A stretch of DNA of 64,000 nt, taken from contig ONEZ01000004.1 of NCBI GenBank assembly GCA_900316995.1, positions 1-64,000 of the forward strand, given 5' to 3'. The stretch is from an uncultured Bacteroidales bacterium (GTDB lineage Bacteria; Bacteroidota; Bacteroidia; Bacteroidales; Paludibacteraceae). Of the stretch, positions 1 to 7,156 are shown piece by piece. The position numbers and the translations under genes are program-made. The first letter of the stretch is position 1. Each line of letters starts with the position of its first letter. A model generated the notes under the pieces. The model did not search any database. It had not been told where the DNA came from and saw nothing but the letters and a program-made list of their open reading frames with translations.

Positions 1-167
1 ACCTTTCCATAATACTTGCCGTCCGTAGCCTTATACACATGCACACGGCTACGTTTGTCACCACTCTTGTCATCGATGGTGTCCCAGTCACCAAGCATTC
101 TGCTCACCTGTGCAAATGAAAGCAGTGCGCAGGCAAGAAATGAAAACATTAAAAATATACGTCTCAT
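1..167 (-). CDS. DUF2147 family secreted protein, N-terminal part
   Basis: The gene runs off the left edge; about 55 codons are visible from an ATG at 165-167. The product begins with a signal peptide (MRRIFLMFSFLACALLSFAQ) followed by VSRMLGDWDTIDDKSGDK and HVYKATDGKYYGK. This matches the start of DUF2147 proteins, small exported proteins whose function is not established. It begins 13 nt after the stop of the upstream lipoprotein gene, so it is probably the last or a later gene of the DUF47-pit transcript. Family call is by recognition of the opening motif only; the rest of the gene is outside the window. Confidence 0.75.
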   Translation of the reverse strand, partial: MRRIFLMFSFLACALLSFAQVSRMLGDWDTIDDKSGDKRSRVHVYKATDGKYYGK

Positions 168-180
168 AACTATTCAAATA

Positions 181-1950
181 TTATTGTTTTATACAACGTA
201 CTGGTAGTCCATGGTAGCAGGCATTATGAATATCCTCCTGAAGATAACCACCCTCACTGCCACCCCATATATCGGTATAATAGGCATCATAACCTAAATA
301 TGAAGCCTGCTTATACTTGCCCGATGACCAAAAGAGGCAAGAAGTTCCGGCACTCAAGGTTTGGCCACTTTTATAATTGTTATAGTACCCTACAGGAAGA
401 CCGTTAAAGCCAAACAAATCATACCCGCCATACTTATTATCTTCATTCCAGCCCGATGTAGAAACCAGGTAAACACCTATTTTTTCCTGTCCTGTCAGGT
501 TCTGGATAGTACTACGTAGCGTTGCCCAATCTGATTTTGATGGCATGCGCCAGCCGTTAGGGCATATTCCCTGTCCTCCTGCATAACTAGTAGCATCATC
601 AGTTCCTACAGCGGCAGCCCAGTTATAATACAACCCAGCCTTTTCTTTCTGTGCTGACGTCATATTAGTGGCAGCTGAGAGGTCTGGCGCAACAACGTAT
701 GGCTCATATTGATTAGGAGTAGGTGAATAATAGATACGACCTCCGTACTTTGGACTTTCTGTATCATACTTAGTACATCTAAGGTTCTCCGCCATCCACC
801 ACTGGTCACCAATTTTAACCGTTGGATAAGTATGGCCCTGACAGTCTGTAACCGTACCAGTGGATACCCTGCCAACTGCACACACTGCACTAACGCCAGA
901 CTTTTTATCCTTGCATGTTATGGCAGTGAAACCAAAACCTTGGCAAGTAATAACGCCTGATTGCGATACTGAGGCTACAGAAATATTAGAAGACTCAAAC
1001 ACAATATCAACCTCTGTGGCATTGGCAGGCTCGTACGTATATGTGAGCGTAATATATGAGCCCGTTGAGGTGAACCTGTAATATTTCTTTGACAGAGTAA
1101 TCTTGGTCACCAGAATAGGCTGAGCCTTAACAGCGCAAGTGGCGCTCTTACCGTCGGCGGTGGCAGTAATAACCGCATCGCCGTATTTAAGAACTGTAAC
1201 CTCACCTGTTTTGCTAACAGTGGCTACAGATGTATTTGAAGAGCTCCACGTCACCGTCTTATATGATGCATTTTCAGGAGCGACAGTTGCAGTAAGCGTT
1301 GCAGTTCCTTTTGGTTCAGTAAAAATCAGTTCCTTTTGGTTAAGTGTCACACTACTGACAGGCACCTTGTTTACAACTATGTTACAAGTTCCAACTACAT
1401 CGCCGCATTTAGCAGTAACTGTGGTGGAGCCTTCCTTAACACCATAAACCATGCCATCTGAGCCTACAGTAGCCACAGATTCCTTTCCCGATGTAAGGGT
1501 GAACCTTTTTATAGATAAACCTTCAGGTTCTGTTTCATACTCAAGCGGTTTAGATTCACCTACAGCAATATTCATAGCTTTGAGCGTAATTTTTTCAACA
1601 GGCACCTCTGTTATAATAACCTTGCAAGAAGCGGACAAACCTTGAATTGTGGCTGTAACCGTAACCTCTCCATCACGTGACGGGATAATGAAAGAGCCAT
1701 TCATCTCTGCAACATCTTCATCGCTTACCGTCCATGATATTTTAGCGGTTTCTATAATGCCTTCAGGAGTTCCTACAAGTTTTTTCCGAAGATTTAGGTC
1801 ATGGTCATTCTCCATAATGGTATAACTGCTTTCAGTAAAAGCGAGTGTCTTCAATTTTGTTTCCTGAGGTTCCTTATTTTTACAAGAAGACAGTGTTACA
1901 AGCACTATGCAAAAAAACACGGCTAATGGGGTTAAAATACTACTTTTCAT
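181..1950 (-). CDS. Lipoprotein with bacterial Ig-like (Big_2) domains and a C-terminal FISUMP domain
   Basis: The 589-residue product opens with a lipoprotein signal; the lipobox LSSC places the lipidated cysteine at residue 23. Residues of roughly 30-360 form about four Big_2 Ig-like modules, recognisable by repeats such as VTWSSSNTSVATVSKTGEVT. From about residue 365 the sequence CQGHTYPTVKIGDQWWMAENL opens a domain of the Fibrobacter succinogenes major paralogous (FISUMP) type, running to the end. Such proteins are usually displayed on the outer membrane and are thought to bind polymers or surfaces; the ligand is unknown. Its start lies 2 nt after the pit stop codon, so it is co-transcribed with the phosphate transporter, which is unusual company for a surface protein. 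Confidence 0.85.
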   Translation of the reverse strand: MKSSILTPLAVFFCIVLVTLSSCKNKEPQETKLKTLAFTESSYTIMENDHDLNLRKKLVGTPEGIIETAKISWTVSDEDVAEMNGSFIIPSRDGEVTVTATIQGLSASCKVIITEVPVEKITLKAMNIAVGESKPLEYETEPEGLSIKRFTLTSGKESVATVGSDGMVYGVKEGSTTVTAKCGDVVGTCNIVVNKVPVSSVTLNQKELIFTEPKGTATLTATVAPENASYKTVTWSSSNTSVATVSKTGEVTVLKYGDAVITATADGKSATCAVKAQPILVTKITLSKKYYRFTSTGSYITLTYTYEPANATEVDIVFESSNISVASVSQSGVITCQGFGFTAITCKDKKSGVSAVCAVGRVSTGTVTDCQGHTYPTVKIGDQWWMAENLRCTKYDTESPKYGGRIYYSPTPNQYEPYVVAPDLSAATNMTSAQKEKAGLYYNWAAAVGTDDATSYAGGQGICPNGWRMPSKSDWATLRSTIQNLTGQEKIGVYLVSTSGWNEDNKYGGYDLFGFNGLPVGYYNNYKSGQTLSAGTSCLFWSSGKYKQASYLGYDAYYTDIWGGSEGGYLQEDIHNACYHGLPVRCIKQ

Positions 1951-1952
1951 AA

Positions 1953-3014
1953 TTATGTTACATTATATAAAATTAAATTTACTATTGAATATACAGCCAT
2001 TGCTATAACCGCACTTACAGGAATGGTGAGTATCCATGCAACCACAAGATCAAGTGTGACCCCCCAACGCACGGCCGAGAGACGTTTTATAGCACCTACA
2101 CCCATAATACTACCGCTTATGACATGAGTAGTACTTACAGGTACTTTGAACATCTGGGTTATAAATAATGTTACAGCACCAGACACCTGGGCACAGAAGC
2201 CTTCCACAGGCGTTATCTTCGTAATTTTATTACCCATTGTCTTCATAATCTTCCAGCCACCGGACATGGTTCCTGCGGCAATAGCTGTAAAACATACAAT
2301 GGGAATCCAGTCATGAAGTTCATTCATATCACTCATAGCCACCCACTCAGGTAGTTCCACCCCAGCAGATGTTATAGACATTATAGTGGCGGCTATTATG
2401 CCCATCTCCTTTTGTGAGTCATTGAGTCCGTGGCCTATGCTTAGCAGAGCTGATGACAATAACTGTGCCAGCTTAAACCATTTGTCGGCCTTGTGAGGTT
2501 TGGCCTTGCGACATAAGTTAAGCGTTAGAGCCATAATAAGATTACCTGCTATAAAACCTATGAGCGGAGCGACAAATATAAAAGCAACTATCGTGAGGAT
2601 TATTTTAGTGTGGACAGCAGAAATACCGTAAGCTGATATGGCAGCTCCCGCCAATCCGCCTATAAGCGTGTGTGAAGATGAGGACGGGATGCCCATTTTC
2701 CACGTGAATAGATTCCACGTTATGGCGGCAAAAAGCCCTGAAAAAACCACGGGCAAAAAGTCAATGCAAGCCTCTGTGAGCACATCCACCCTTACAGTTT
2801 TGGAGACTGTGTCAGCCACACCAAACTCCCCTATTATGTATTTGGCTATAAAGAATGCCACAAAATTGAAGAAAGCGGACCAAATGACGGCTTGTACTGG
2901 AGTCAACACCCTGGTAGAGACTACCGTAGCTATGGAGTTGGCGGCATCGTGGAAGCCATTGATGAAATCAAACCCTATACAGAGTACAATTATGAGTATA
3001 AGCCAGACAATCAT
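1953..3014 (-). CDS. pit: Inorganic phosphate transporter, PiT family
   Basis: The 353-residue product is an integral membrane protein with the two PiT signatures: FDFINGFHDAANSIAT near the N terminus and a matching inverted half around PVSTTHVISGSIMGVG. The conserved PSSSSHTLIGG loop is also present. PiT carriers import phosphate (often as a metal-phosphate complex) with a proton or sodium ion. The length is in the compact range of the family. It follows the DUF47 gene by 4 nt, the usual arrangement in Bacteroidota, where the PhoU-like DUF47 protein is the transporter's accessory subunit. Low affinity constitutive uptake is the family norm; substrate range cannot be read from sequence. Confidence 0.93.
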   Translation of the reverse strand: MIVWLILIIVLCIGFDFINGFHDAANSIATVVSTRVLTPVQAVIWSAFFNFVAFFIAKYIIGEFGVADTVSKTVRVDVLTEACIDFLPVVFSGLFAAITWNLFTWKMGIPSSSSHTLIGGLAGAAISAYGISAVHTKIILTIVAFIFVAPLIGFIAGNLIMALTLNLCRKAKPHKADKWFKLAQLLSSALLSIGHGLNDSQKEMGIIAATIMSITSAGVELPEWVAMSDMNELHDWIPIVCFTAIAAGTMSGGWKIMKTMGNKITKITPVEGFCAQVSGAVTLFITQMFKVPVSTTHVISGSIMGVGAIKRLSAVRWGVTLDLVVAWILTIPVSAVIAMAVYSIVNLILYNVT

Positions 3015-3018
3015 AGGC

Positions 3019-3675
3019 CTAAGCGTATTTTACTATTATTGACTTGATGGCCTTACCCACGTTTTTAGCCTTGTCTGTGGCCTTTTCAAGCTCATACATT
3101 ATCTCTTTCAGTTTTATAAGCTCCACGCTGTCATCTGCATACTCCACAAACACATCAGTAATAAACTGCTCGTATATATCATCTGCAGCATGTTCAAGTT
3201 CATGAAGTTTGTTACATTGTTCAAGAGCCACGTTCGGGTGTTTTGACACTCCGTTAAGGTTATCAAGTGCTATTTTAATAGCTTCACAGCCCTGTTTTAT
3301 GTTATCGGCCAGACCATGCATACGCTTAGGAATGTGATGCGGCTGGAACATCATTGTCCTCTTGGCTGACGATGTTATGAAATCAAGCACATCGTCAAGA
3401 TTTTCACAAAGGTCATGTATGTCCTCACGGTCAAAAGGTGTAATAAACGTGTCATTCAGCTCTCTGTAAATATCCTCCACCAAGCGGTCCCCCTTCATTT
3501 CAAACTCCTTTATCTTAGTGTACATCTCCTTGGTTTTCTCATGGTCTGTGCCATGCTTGAAAAAATCAGTAAGAAGACACGCCGCCTCATAGCAGTACTG
3601 TCCCTCTTGTTTTATCATAGGGAAGAACTTGCTCTCCTTTGGCACTAAGAACGAAAAAATGTCGTTGAATTTCAT
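3019..3675 (-). CDS. DUF47 family PhoU-like accessory protein of the Pit transporter
   Basis: A 218-residue, all-helical, charged cytoplasmic protein of the DUF47/PhoU-like family (MKFNDIFSFLVPKESKFFPM start; GDRLVEDIYRELNDTFITPFDREDIHDL core). These proteins sit beside pit genes and are believed to regulate or gate the transporter. It is the first gene of a leftward run DUF47-pit-lipoprotein-DUF2147. The start codon at 3673-3675 lies inside one arm of a perfect 16-bp inverted repeat (3669-3684 with 3719-3734), so translation of this operon could be limited by an mRNA hairpin. I found no clear TAnnTTTG promoter directly upstream; the leader is filled with repeat sequence. Confidence 0.9.
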   Translation of the reverse strand: MKFNDIFSFLVPKESKFFPMIKQEGQYCYEAACLLTDFFKHGTDHEKTKEMYTKIKEFEMKGDRLVEDIYRELNDTFITPFDREDIHDLCENLDDVLDFITSSAKRTMMFQPHHIPKRMHGLADNIKQGCEAIKIALDNLNGVSKHPNVALEQCNKLHELEHAADDIYEQFITDVFVEYADDSVELIKLKEIMYELEKATDKAKNVGKAIKSIIVKYA

Positions 3676-3734
3676 AAATTTTTCTATGGTAACATTCTAT
3701 ATTCTGCAATACTTCAAGGAAAAATTTATGAAAT
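3669..3734 (-). promoter_or_regulatory. Start-codon-sequestering hairpin in the DUF47-pit leader
   Basis: The 16-nt word GAAAAATTTATGAAAT occurs on the plus strand at 3719-3734 and its exact reverse complement at 3669-3684. The latter contains the DUF47 start codon. In the leftward mRNA the two arms could pair, with a loop of about 34 nt, hiding the ATG. The pairing is seen directly; a regulatory role is inference. Confidence 0.5.
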
Positions 3735-3950
3735 ATTTTCCTTGTTCTATGGCATCTTCGATGCCTCTTCGTGCTTCGCACGGCACGCAGAAGCGTGCTT
3801 GTCGCTTCGCTCCGCAAATCAGTCCTATACGGTAACATTCTATATTCTGCAATACTTCAAGGAAAAATTTATGAAATATTTTCCTTGTTTATGAGGCTTC
3901 GCCTCTTCTCGCCCTTGGGCGGAGCACAGAAGCGCTCTTGTCGCTTCGCT
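3688..3950. repeat. Tandem intergenic repeat, about 143-bp period, with a perfect 59-bp core
   Basis: Positions 3688-3746 and 3831-3889 are identical over 59 bp (beginning GGTAACATTCTATATTCTGC). Each copy is followed by a diverged, GC-richer stretch containing short palindromes with a TTC loop (GGCAT-CTTCG-ATGCC, CGTGC-TTC-GCACG, GAGGC-TTC-GCCTC) and the shared phrase CTTGTCGCTTCGCTCC. No gene is visible here. The arrangement looks like a duplicated REP-like intergenic element between the DUF47 and cvfB genes. Together with the tandem octamers that follow, it fills the 308-nt gap. Confidence 0.75.
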
Positions 3951-3955
3951 CCTAA

Positions 3956-3987
3956 ACTCCTGAACTCCTGAACTCCTGAACTCCTAA
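3956..3987. repeat. Tandem octamer ACTCCTGA, four copies, containing the cvfB stop codon
   Basis: Four head-to-tail copies of ACTCCTRA. On the minus strand this reads AGTTYAGG; the TAG stop of cvfB (3984-3986) lies in the first unit. The same octamer recurs between porQ and cmk. Confidence 0.85.
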
Positions 3988-4811
3988 ACTATTTTTATTC
4001 CAATCGGCGTAAGCGTTATCAAGTGCCGTTTGTACAGGTCCCCTACGGCTTTCTTGTATGTTTTTTTGCTCATGCCAAATATGGCGTAGATCTTTTCAGG
4101 TTCAGTCTTGTCTGTGGTGGGAATAAAGCCGCCTTCCTTTCTGAGCTTGTCCAATATGGTCTCCGCCTCGCCGCTTACGCTTTCATAACCGTTCTTTTTA
4201 AGACGCACATCTATCTTTCCATCTGGGCGTATTTTTTCAATATAACCATCTGTACGGTCTCCAGCAAATAGCGGGCGGAACACATCGCTTGCAAAAACAA
4301 GTCCACGGTACTGGCTGTCTATCACCACTTTGTAACCAAGTTCTGTTTTGCCTGCCACTATCAAGGCCACCTTCTGTCCCTCTTTTAGCCCGGAAACATC
4401 CTTATTCAAGAACTTCTCCCACTTGGCCGATGCCACCACACGGTGCGTAACACTATCTTCATATACATAGACAAACACCTTGTCGCCCTCATTAAGTTCA
4501 CGGTTCTGCTCACTAAATGGCAGCAAAAGGTCTTTCATAACGCCCCACTCAAGGAATGCGCCAAAATTTGTAACCTGTTTCACTGTCATAAGAGCATACT
4601 CTCCTGCCTCAGCGTATGGCTTCACGGTGGCGGCTACAGGGCGGTCTTCTCCGTCCGTATATACAAACACCTCAACCTCATCTCCCACACGGCATGGCGT
4701 GGGCACATAGCGGTTTGGGAGCAGAACCTCTGCACCTTCCGCATCGGAGAGATAGACGCCCGCCTCCGCATGACGGCTTACTTTTAATATTTGCGTTCTT
4801 CCAATTTGCAT
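3984..4811 (-). CDS. cvfB: S1-like RNA-binding protein, CvfB family
   Basis: A 275-residue cytoplasmic protein. It carries S1-type OB-fold segments (MQIGRTQILKVSRHAEAGVY at the start; MTVKQVTNFGAFLEWGVMKD near residue 75; VALIVAGKTELGYKVVID near 150) and a C-terminal winged-helix-like region ending in a segment with YAIFGMSKKTYKKAVGDLYK. This is the order in the CvfB/YitL family, which affects virulence factor expression and RNA handling in Firmicutes; its role in Bacteroidota is not defined. It lies downstream of prfC in the same direction, separated by 85 nt filled by a dispersed repeat element. Its own stop codon lies in a tandem octamer repeat. Confidence 0.88.
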   Translation of the reverse strand: MQIGRTQILKVSRHAEAGVYLSDAEGAEVLLPNRYVPTPCRVGDEVEVFVYTDGEDRPVAATVKPYAEAGEYALMTVKQVTNFGAFLEWGVMKDLLLPFSEQNRELNEGDKVFVYVYEDSVTHRVVASAKWEKFLNKDVSGLKEGQKVALIVAGKTELGYKVVIDSQYRGLVFASDVFRPLFAGDRTDGYIEKIRPDGKIDVRLKKNGYESVSGEAETILDKLRKEGGFIPTTDKTEPEKIYAIFGMSKKTYKKAVGDLYKRHLITLTPIGIKIV

Positions 4812-4815
4812 TTCA

Positions 4816-4905
4816 GGTTAAAACTACTCACTTCGTTCGTGATTTTGACTTGTCTCGGCATAATCAAAGCAAGCTTTGCTTCTGCTCTCGCCTTTGTCAA
4901 AATTC
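4816..4905 (-). repeat. Dispersed palindromic element overlapping the prfC stop codon (copy 1)
   Basis: Read on the minus strand this roughly 90-bp element starts with the last codons of prfC (GAATTTTGAC, stop included), has a hairpin CAAAGC-TT-GCTTTG, and ends GTCAAAATCACGAACGAAGT. Its outer arms ATTTTGAC and GTCAAAAT are complementary. A closely similar copy follows bamA at 47884-48110 with ATTTTAGC and GCTAAAAT instead, so the outer stem has changed on both sides. A transcript-end role (terminator or stability element) is inferred. Confidence 0.7.
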
Positions 4906-6474
4906 TGACGTAAAGTGGAACTTGATGTTTTTAAAATCCTCCTGCGCCATTTCAAGCATATAGGAAGAGTCTGCAAGAAATACGTCCCTACCCTCCTTGT
5001 CCTTTGCCATAAACTGATACTTGCGTTTCTTAAAGTTCTCAAGCTCTGTGGCATCGTCGCTCTCTATCCAGCATGCTTTATAGAGGCGGATAGGCTCCCA
5101 GCGGCATTGTGCATTGTACTCATGCAGAAGGCGGTACTGTATAACCTCAAACTGCAGCTGCCCCACCGTGCCTATAATCTTGCGCCCGTTAAACTGGTTT
5201 ACAAAAAGCTGCGCCACGCCCTCGTCCATAAGCTGGTCAATACCTTTTTGCAGCTGCTTCTGCTTCATTGGGTCAGCATTCTCAATGTATTTGAACATCT
5301 CAGGTGAGAAACTTGGCAAGCCTTTGAAGTGTATATCCTCCCCCGATGAAAGACTGTCTCCTATCTTAAAGTTACCATTATCTGGCAGACCCACAATATC
5401 TCCTGCATACGCCTCATCCACTGTCTCTTTTTTCTGAGCCATGAAGGCTGTGGGGGCTGCAAACTTCATAAGACGGTTGAACCTCACGTGCTTATAGTTC
5501 ACATTGCGTTCAAACTTACCGCTGCACACTTTGACAAACGCAATACATGAACGGTGGTTCGGGTCCATATTTGCATGAATCTTAAACACAAAACCTGTAA
5601 AAGCCGGTTCAAGAGGATCCACCTTGCGCTCCAGCGTCTCCACAGGCCGTGGCGACGGAGCTATCTCCACAAAACAATCAAGCAGCTCCTTTACTCCAAA
5701 AGTGTTCAGAGCACTTCCAAAAAATACAGGAGCCAGATTTCCTTTAAGGTACTCCTCAACATTGAACGGGTTATAAACACCCTGTATAAGGTCAAGGTCT
5801 TCACGCAGTTTGGCTGCATCTTTCTCTCCTATATAGTTTTCAAGCTCCTTACTCTCTAAATCCTTAAACTCAATAGTTTCTGAAACAGTTTGTTTGTTAG
5901 GGGTATAGAGATTCAGGTCCTCTTTGTATATATTGTAAACGCCCTTGAAGTTCTGACCCATGTTTATTGGCCAGCTGAGCGGACGCACCTTGATGCCAAG
6001 CTCAGCCTCCACCTCATCCATAAGGTCAAACGGATCCTTTCCCTCACGGTCCATCTTGTTCATAAACACCATGACAGGAGTCTTGCGCATACGGCACACC
6101 TGCATTAGCTTGCGGGTCTGGGTCTCAACGCCCTTAGCTGAGTCTATTACTATTATAACACTGTCAACCGCTGTAAGCGTACGGAACGTATCCTCTGCAA
6201 AGTCCTGGTGACCAGGGGTGTCAAGGATGTTGATCTTAAAATTCCTGTATTCAAAACCCATTACAGAAGTGGCCACAGATATTCCTCTCTGCTTCTCTAT
6301 CTCCATCCAGTCTGATGTGGCTGTCTTCTTAATTTTATTGCTCTTTACGGCTCCTGCCACGTGAATGGCGCCACCAAAAAGCAGCAGTTTCTCAGTAAGT
6401 GTGGTTTTTCCCGCATCGGGGTGTGAAATTATGGCAAAAGTACGCCTGCGTTTTATCTCGTCGGTAAGGCTCAT
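4897..6474 (-). CDS. prfC: Peptide chain release factor 3
   Basis: A 525-residue translational GTPase. The G1 motif [14 protein letters not shown] is near residue 20; the switch region [11 protein letters not shown], the G3 motif [12 protein letters not shown] and the G4 motif FMNKMDRE follow in order, and the C-terminal RF3 domain carries [20 protein letters not shown]3 recycles RF1/RF2 from the ribosome after peptide release. Length is typical. The gene has its own promoter word TAATTTTG about 23 nt before the ATG and diverges from DUF4494. The terminal codons and stop belong to a dispersed repeat element shared with the end of bamA. Confidence 0.96.
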   Translation of the reverse strand: MSLTDEIKRRRTFAIISHPDAGKTTLTEKLLLFGGAIHVAGAVKSNKIKKTATSDWMEIEKQRGISVATSVMGFEYRNFKINILDTPGHQDFAEDTFRTLTAVDSVIIVIDSAKGVETQTRKLMQVCRMRKTPVMVFMNKMDREGKDPFDLMDEVEAELGIKVRPLSWPINMGQNFKGVYNIYKEDLNLYTPNKQTVSETIEFKDLESKELENYIGEKDAAKLREDLDLIQGVYNPFNVEEYLKGNLAPVFFGSALNTFGVKELLDCFVEIAPSPRPVETLERKVDPLEPAFTGFVFKIHANMDPNHRSCIAFVKVCSGKFERNVNYKHVRFNRLMKFAAPTAFMAQKKETVDEAYAGDIVGLPDNGNFKIGDSLSSGEDIHFKGLPSFSPEMFKYIENADPMKQKQLQKGIDQLMDEGVAQLFVNQFNGRKIIGTVGQLQFEVIQYRLLHEYNAQCRWEPIRLYKACWIESDDATELENFKKRKYQFMAKDKEGRDVFLADSSYMLEMAQEDFKNIKFHFTSEF

Positions 6475-6496
6475 CGGGAAGAAAAAGTTTAGGCCA

Positions 6497-6504
6497 CAAA
6501 ATTA
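6497..6504 (-). promoter_or_regulatory. Bacteroidota -7 element (TAATTTTG) for prfC
   Basis: Matches TAnnTTTG on the minus strand, 23 nt before the prfC ATG. It forms a divergent pair with the DUF4494 promoter. Confidence 0.6.
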
Positions 6505-6536
6505 CATTTTTTTTCTTTTACACCGCCAAAAAACAC

Positions 6537-6544
6537 TATCTTTG
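6537..6544 (+). promoter_or_regulatory. Bacteroidota -7 element (TATCTTTG) for the DUF4494 gene
   Basis: Exact TAnnTTTG match, 31 nt before the ATG at 6576. Confidence 0.65.
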
Positions 6545-6575
6545 TGAGCTATTAAACATTAAAAATAACAAAATT

Positions 6576-7040
6576 ATGGCAAAATATTTTGAATGTAAAA
6601 TCCGCTATGAGAAACAGATTACTGATCCTAATGACAAGGATTGCGGCAAACTGAAAAAAGTTAACGAGTCTTATTTGGTGGATGCGCTTAGCTACACCGA
6701 GGCGGAAGCCCGCATAACCAAAGAGGTGGCGCAATACATTAAGGGTGAGTACTCTATCACCAATATTAAGCAGGCAAAACTTGCCGAACTCATATTCCGT
6801 GAGGACGACCTCTGCGAGGATTGGTTCTACGTAAAGATAAAAATCACAGTGGTGGATGAGAGCCGTGGCACAGAGCGTTTGGTTCCACAGACTTTGCTTG
6901 TACGTGCTGAGAGCGTGGAGGACGCACTGAAACGCTTCAAAGAGGCGTTCAAAGACTCTATGAGTGACTATATTATCACTTCAATTTCAGTTAGCCCGAT
7001 ACTGGAATACTATAAATATGAGTTGACAGTTGAGAGTTGA
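6576..7040 (+). CDS. DUF4494 domain protein
   Basis: A 154-residue cytoplasmic protein matching DUF4494, a Bacteroidota family of unknown function. Recognisable features are the start MAKYFECKIRYEKQ, the segment VNESYLVDALSYTEAEARIT and a C-terminal end SISVSPILEYYK. It has no membrane segment or catalytic motif that I can see. It diverges from prfC. The last five codons (ELTVES) and the TGA stop already belong to an AGTTGA-type repeat that continues downstream, so the exact C terminus may vary between strains. Confidence 0.88.
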   Translation: MAKYFECKIRYEKQITDPNDKDCGKLKKVNESYLVDALSYTEAEARITKEVAQYIKGEYSITNIKQAKLAELIFREDDLCEDWFYVKIKITVVDESRGTERLVPQTLLVRAESVEDALKRFKEAFKDSMSDYIITSISVSPILEYYKYELTVES

Positions 7041-7145
7041 CATTTGACAGTTGAAAGTTGACATTTAAATTTTCAACTTTCAATTCTCAATTCGATTCAC
7101 CGATTCACCGATTCACCGATTCACCAATTCACCGATTCACCGATT
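7021..7145. repeat. AGTTGA repeats, a hairpin and a tandem octamer GATTCACC between DUF4494 and the TPR gene
   Basis: Degenerate AGTTGACA/AGTTGAGA words begin inside the DUF4494 coding end. They are followed by a perfect 11-bp hairpin (TTGAAAGTTGA at 7051-7061 with TCAACTTTCAA at 7073-7083). Six copies of the octamer GATTCACC (one is AATTCACC) then run from 7094 to 7141. The hairpin could terminate or pause transcription; no T-run follows it. Confidence 0.8.
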
Positions 7146-7156
7146 AAACACCGCCT

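Noticed and set aside
7094-7145. Octamer arrays here and elsewhere as CRISPR arrays
   Set aside because: Units of 7-8 bp are joined without spacers and there are no cas genes.
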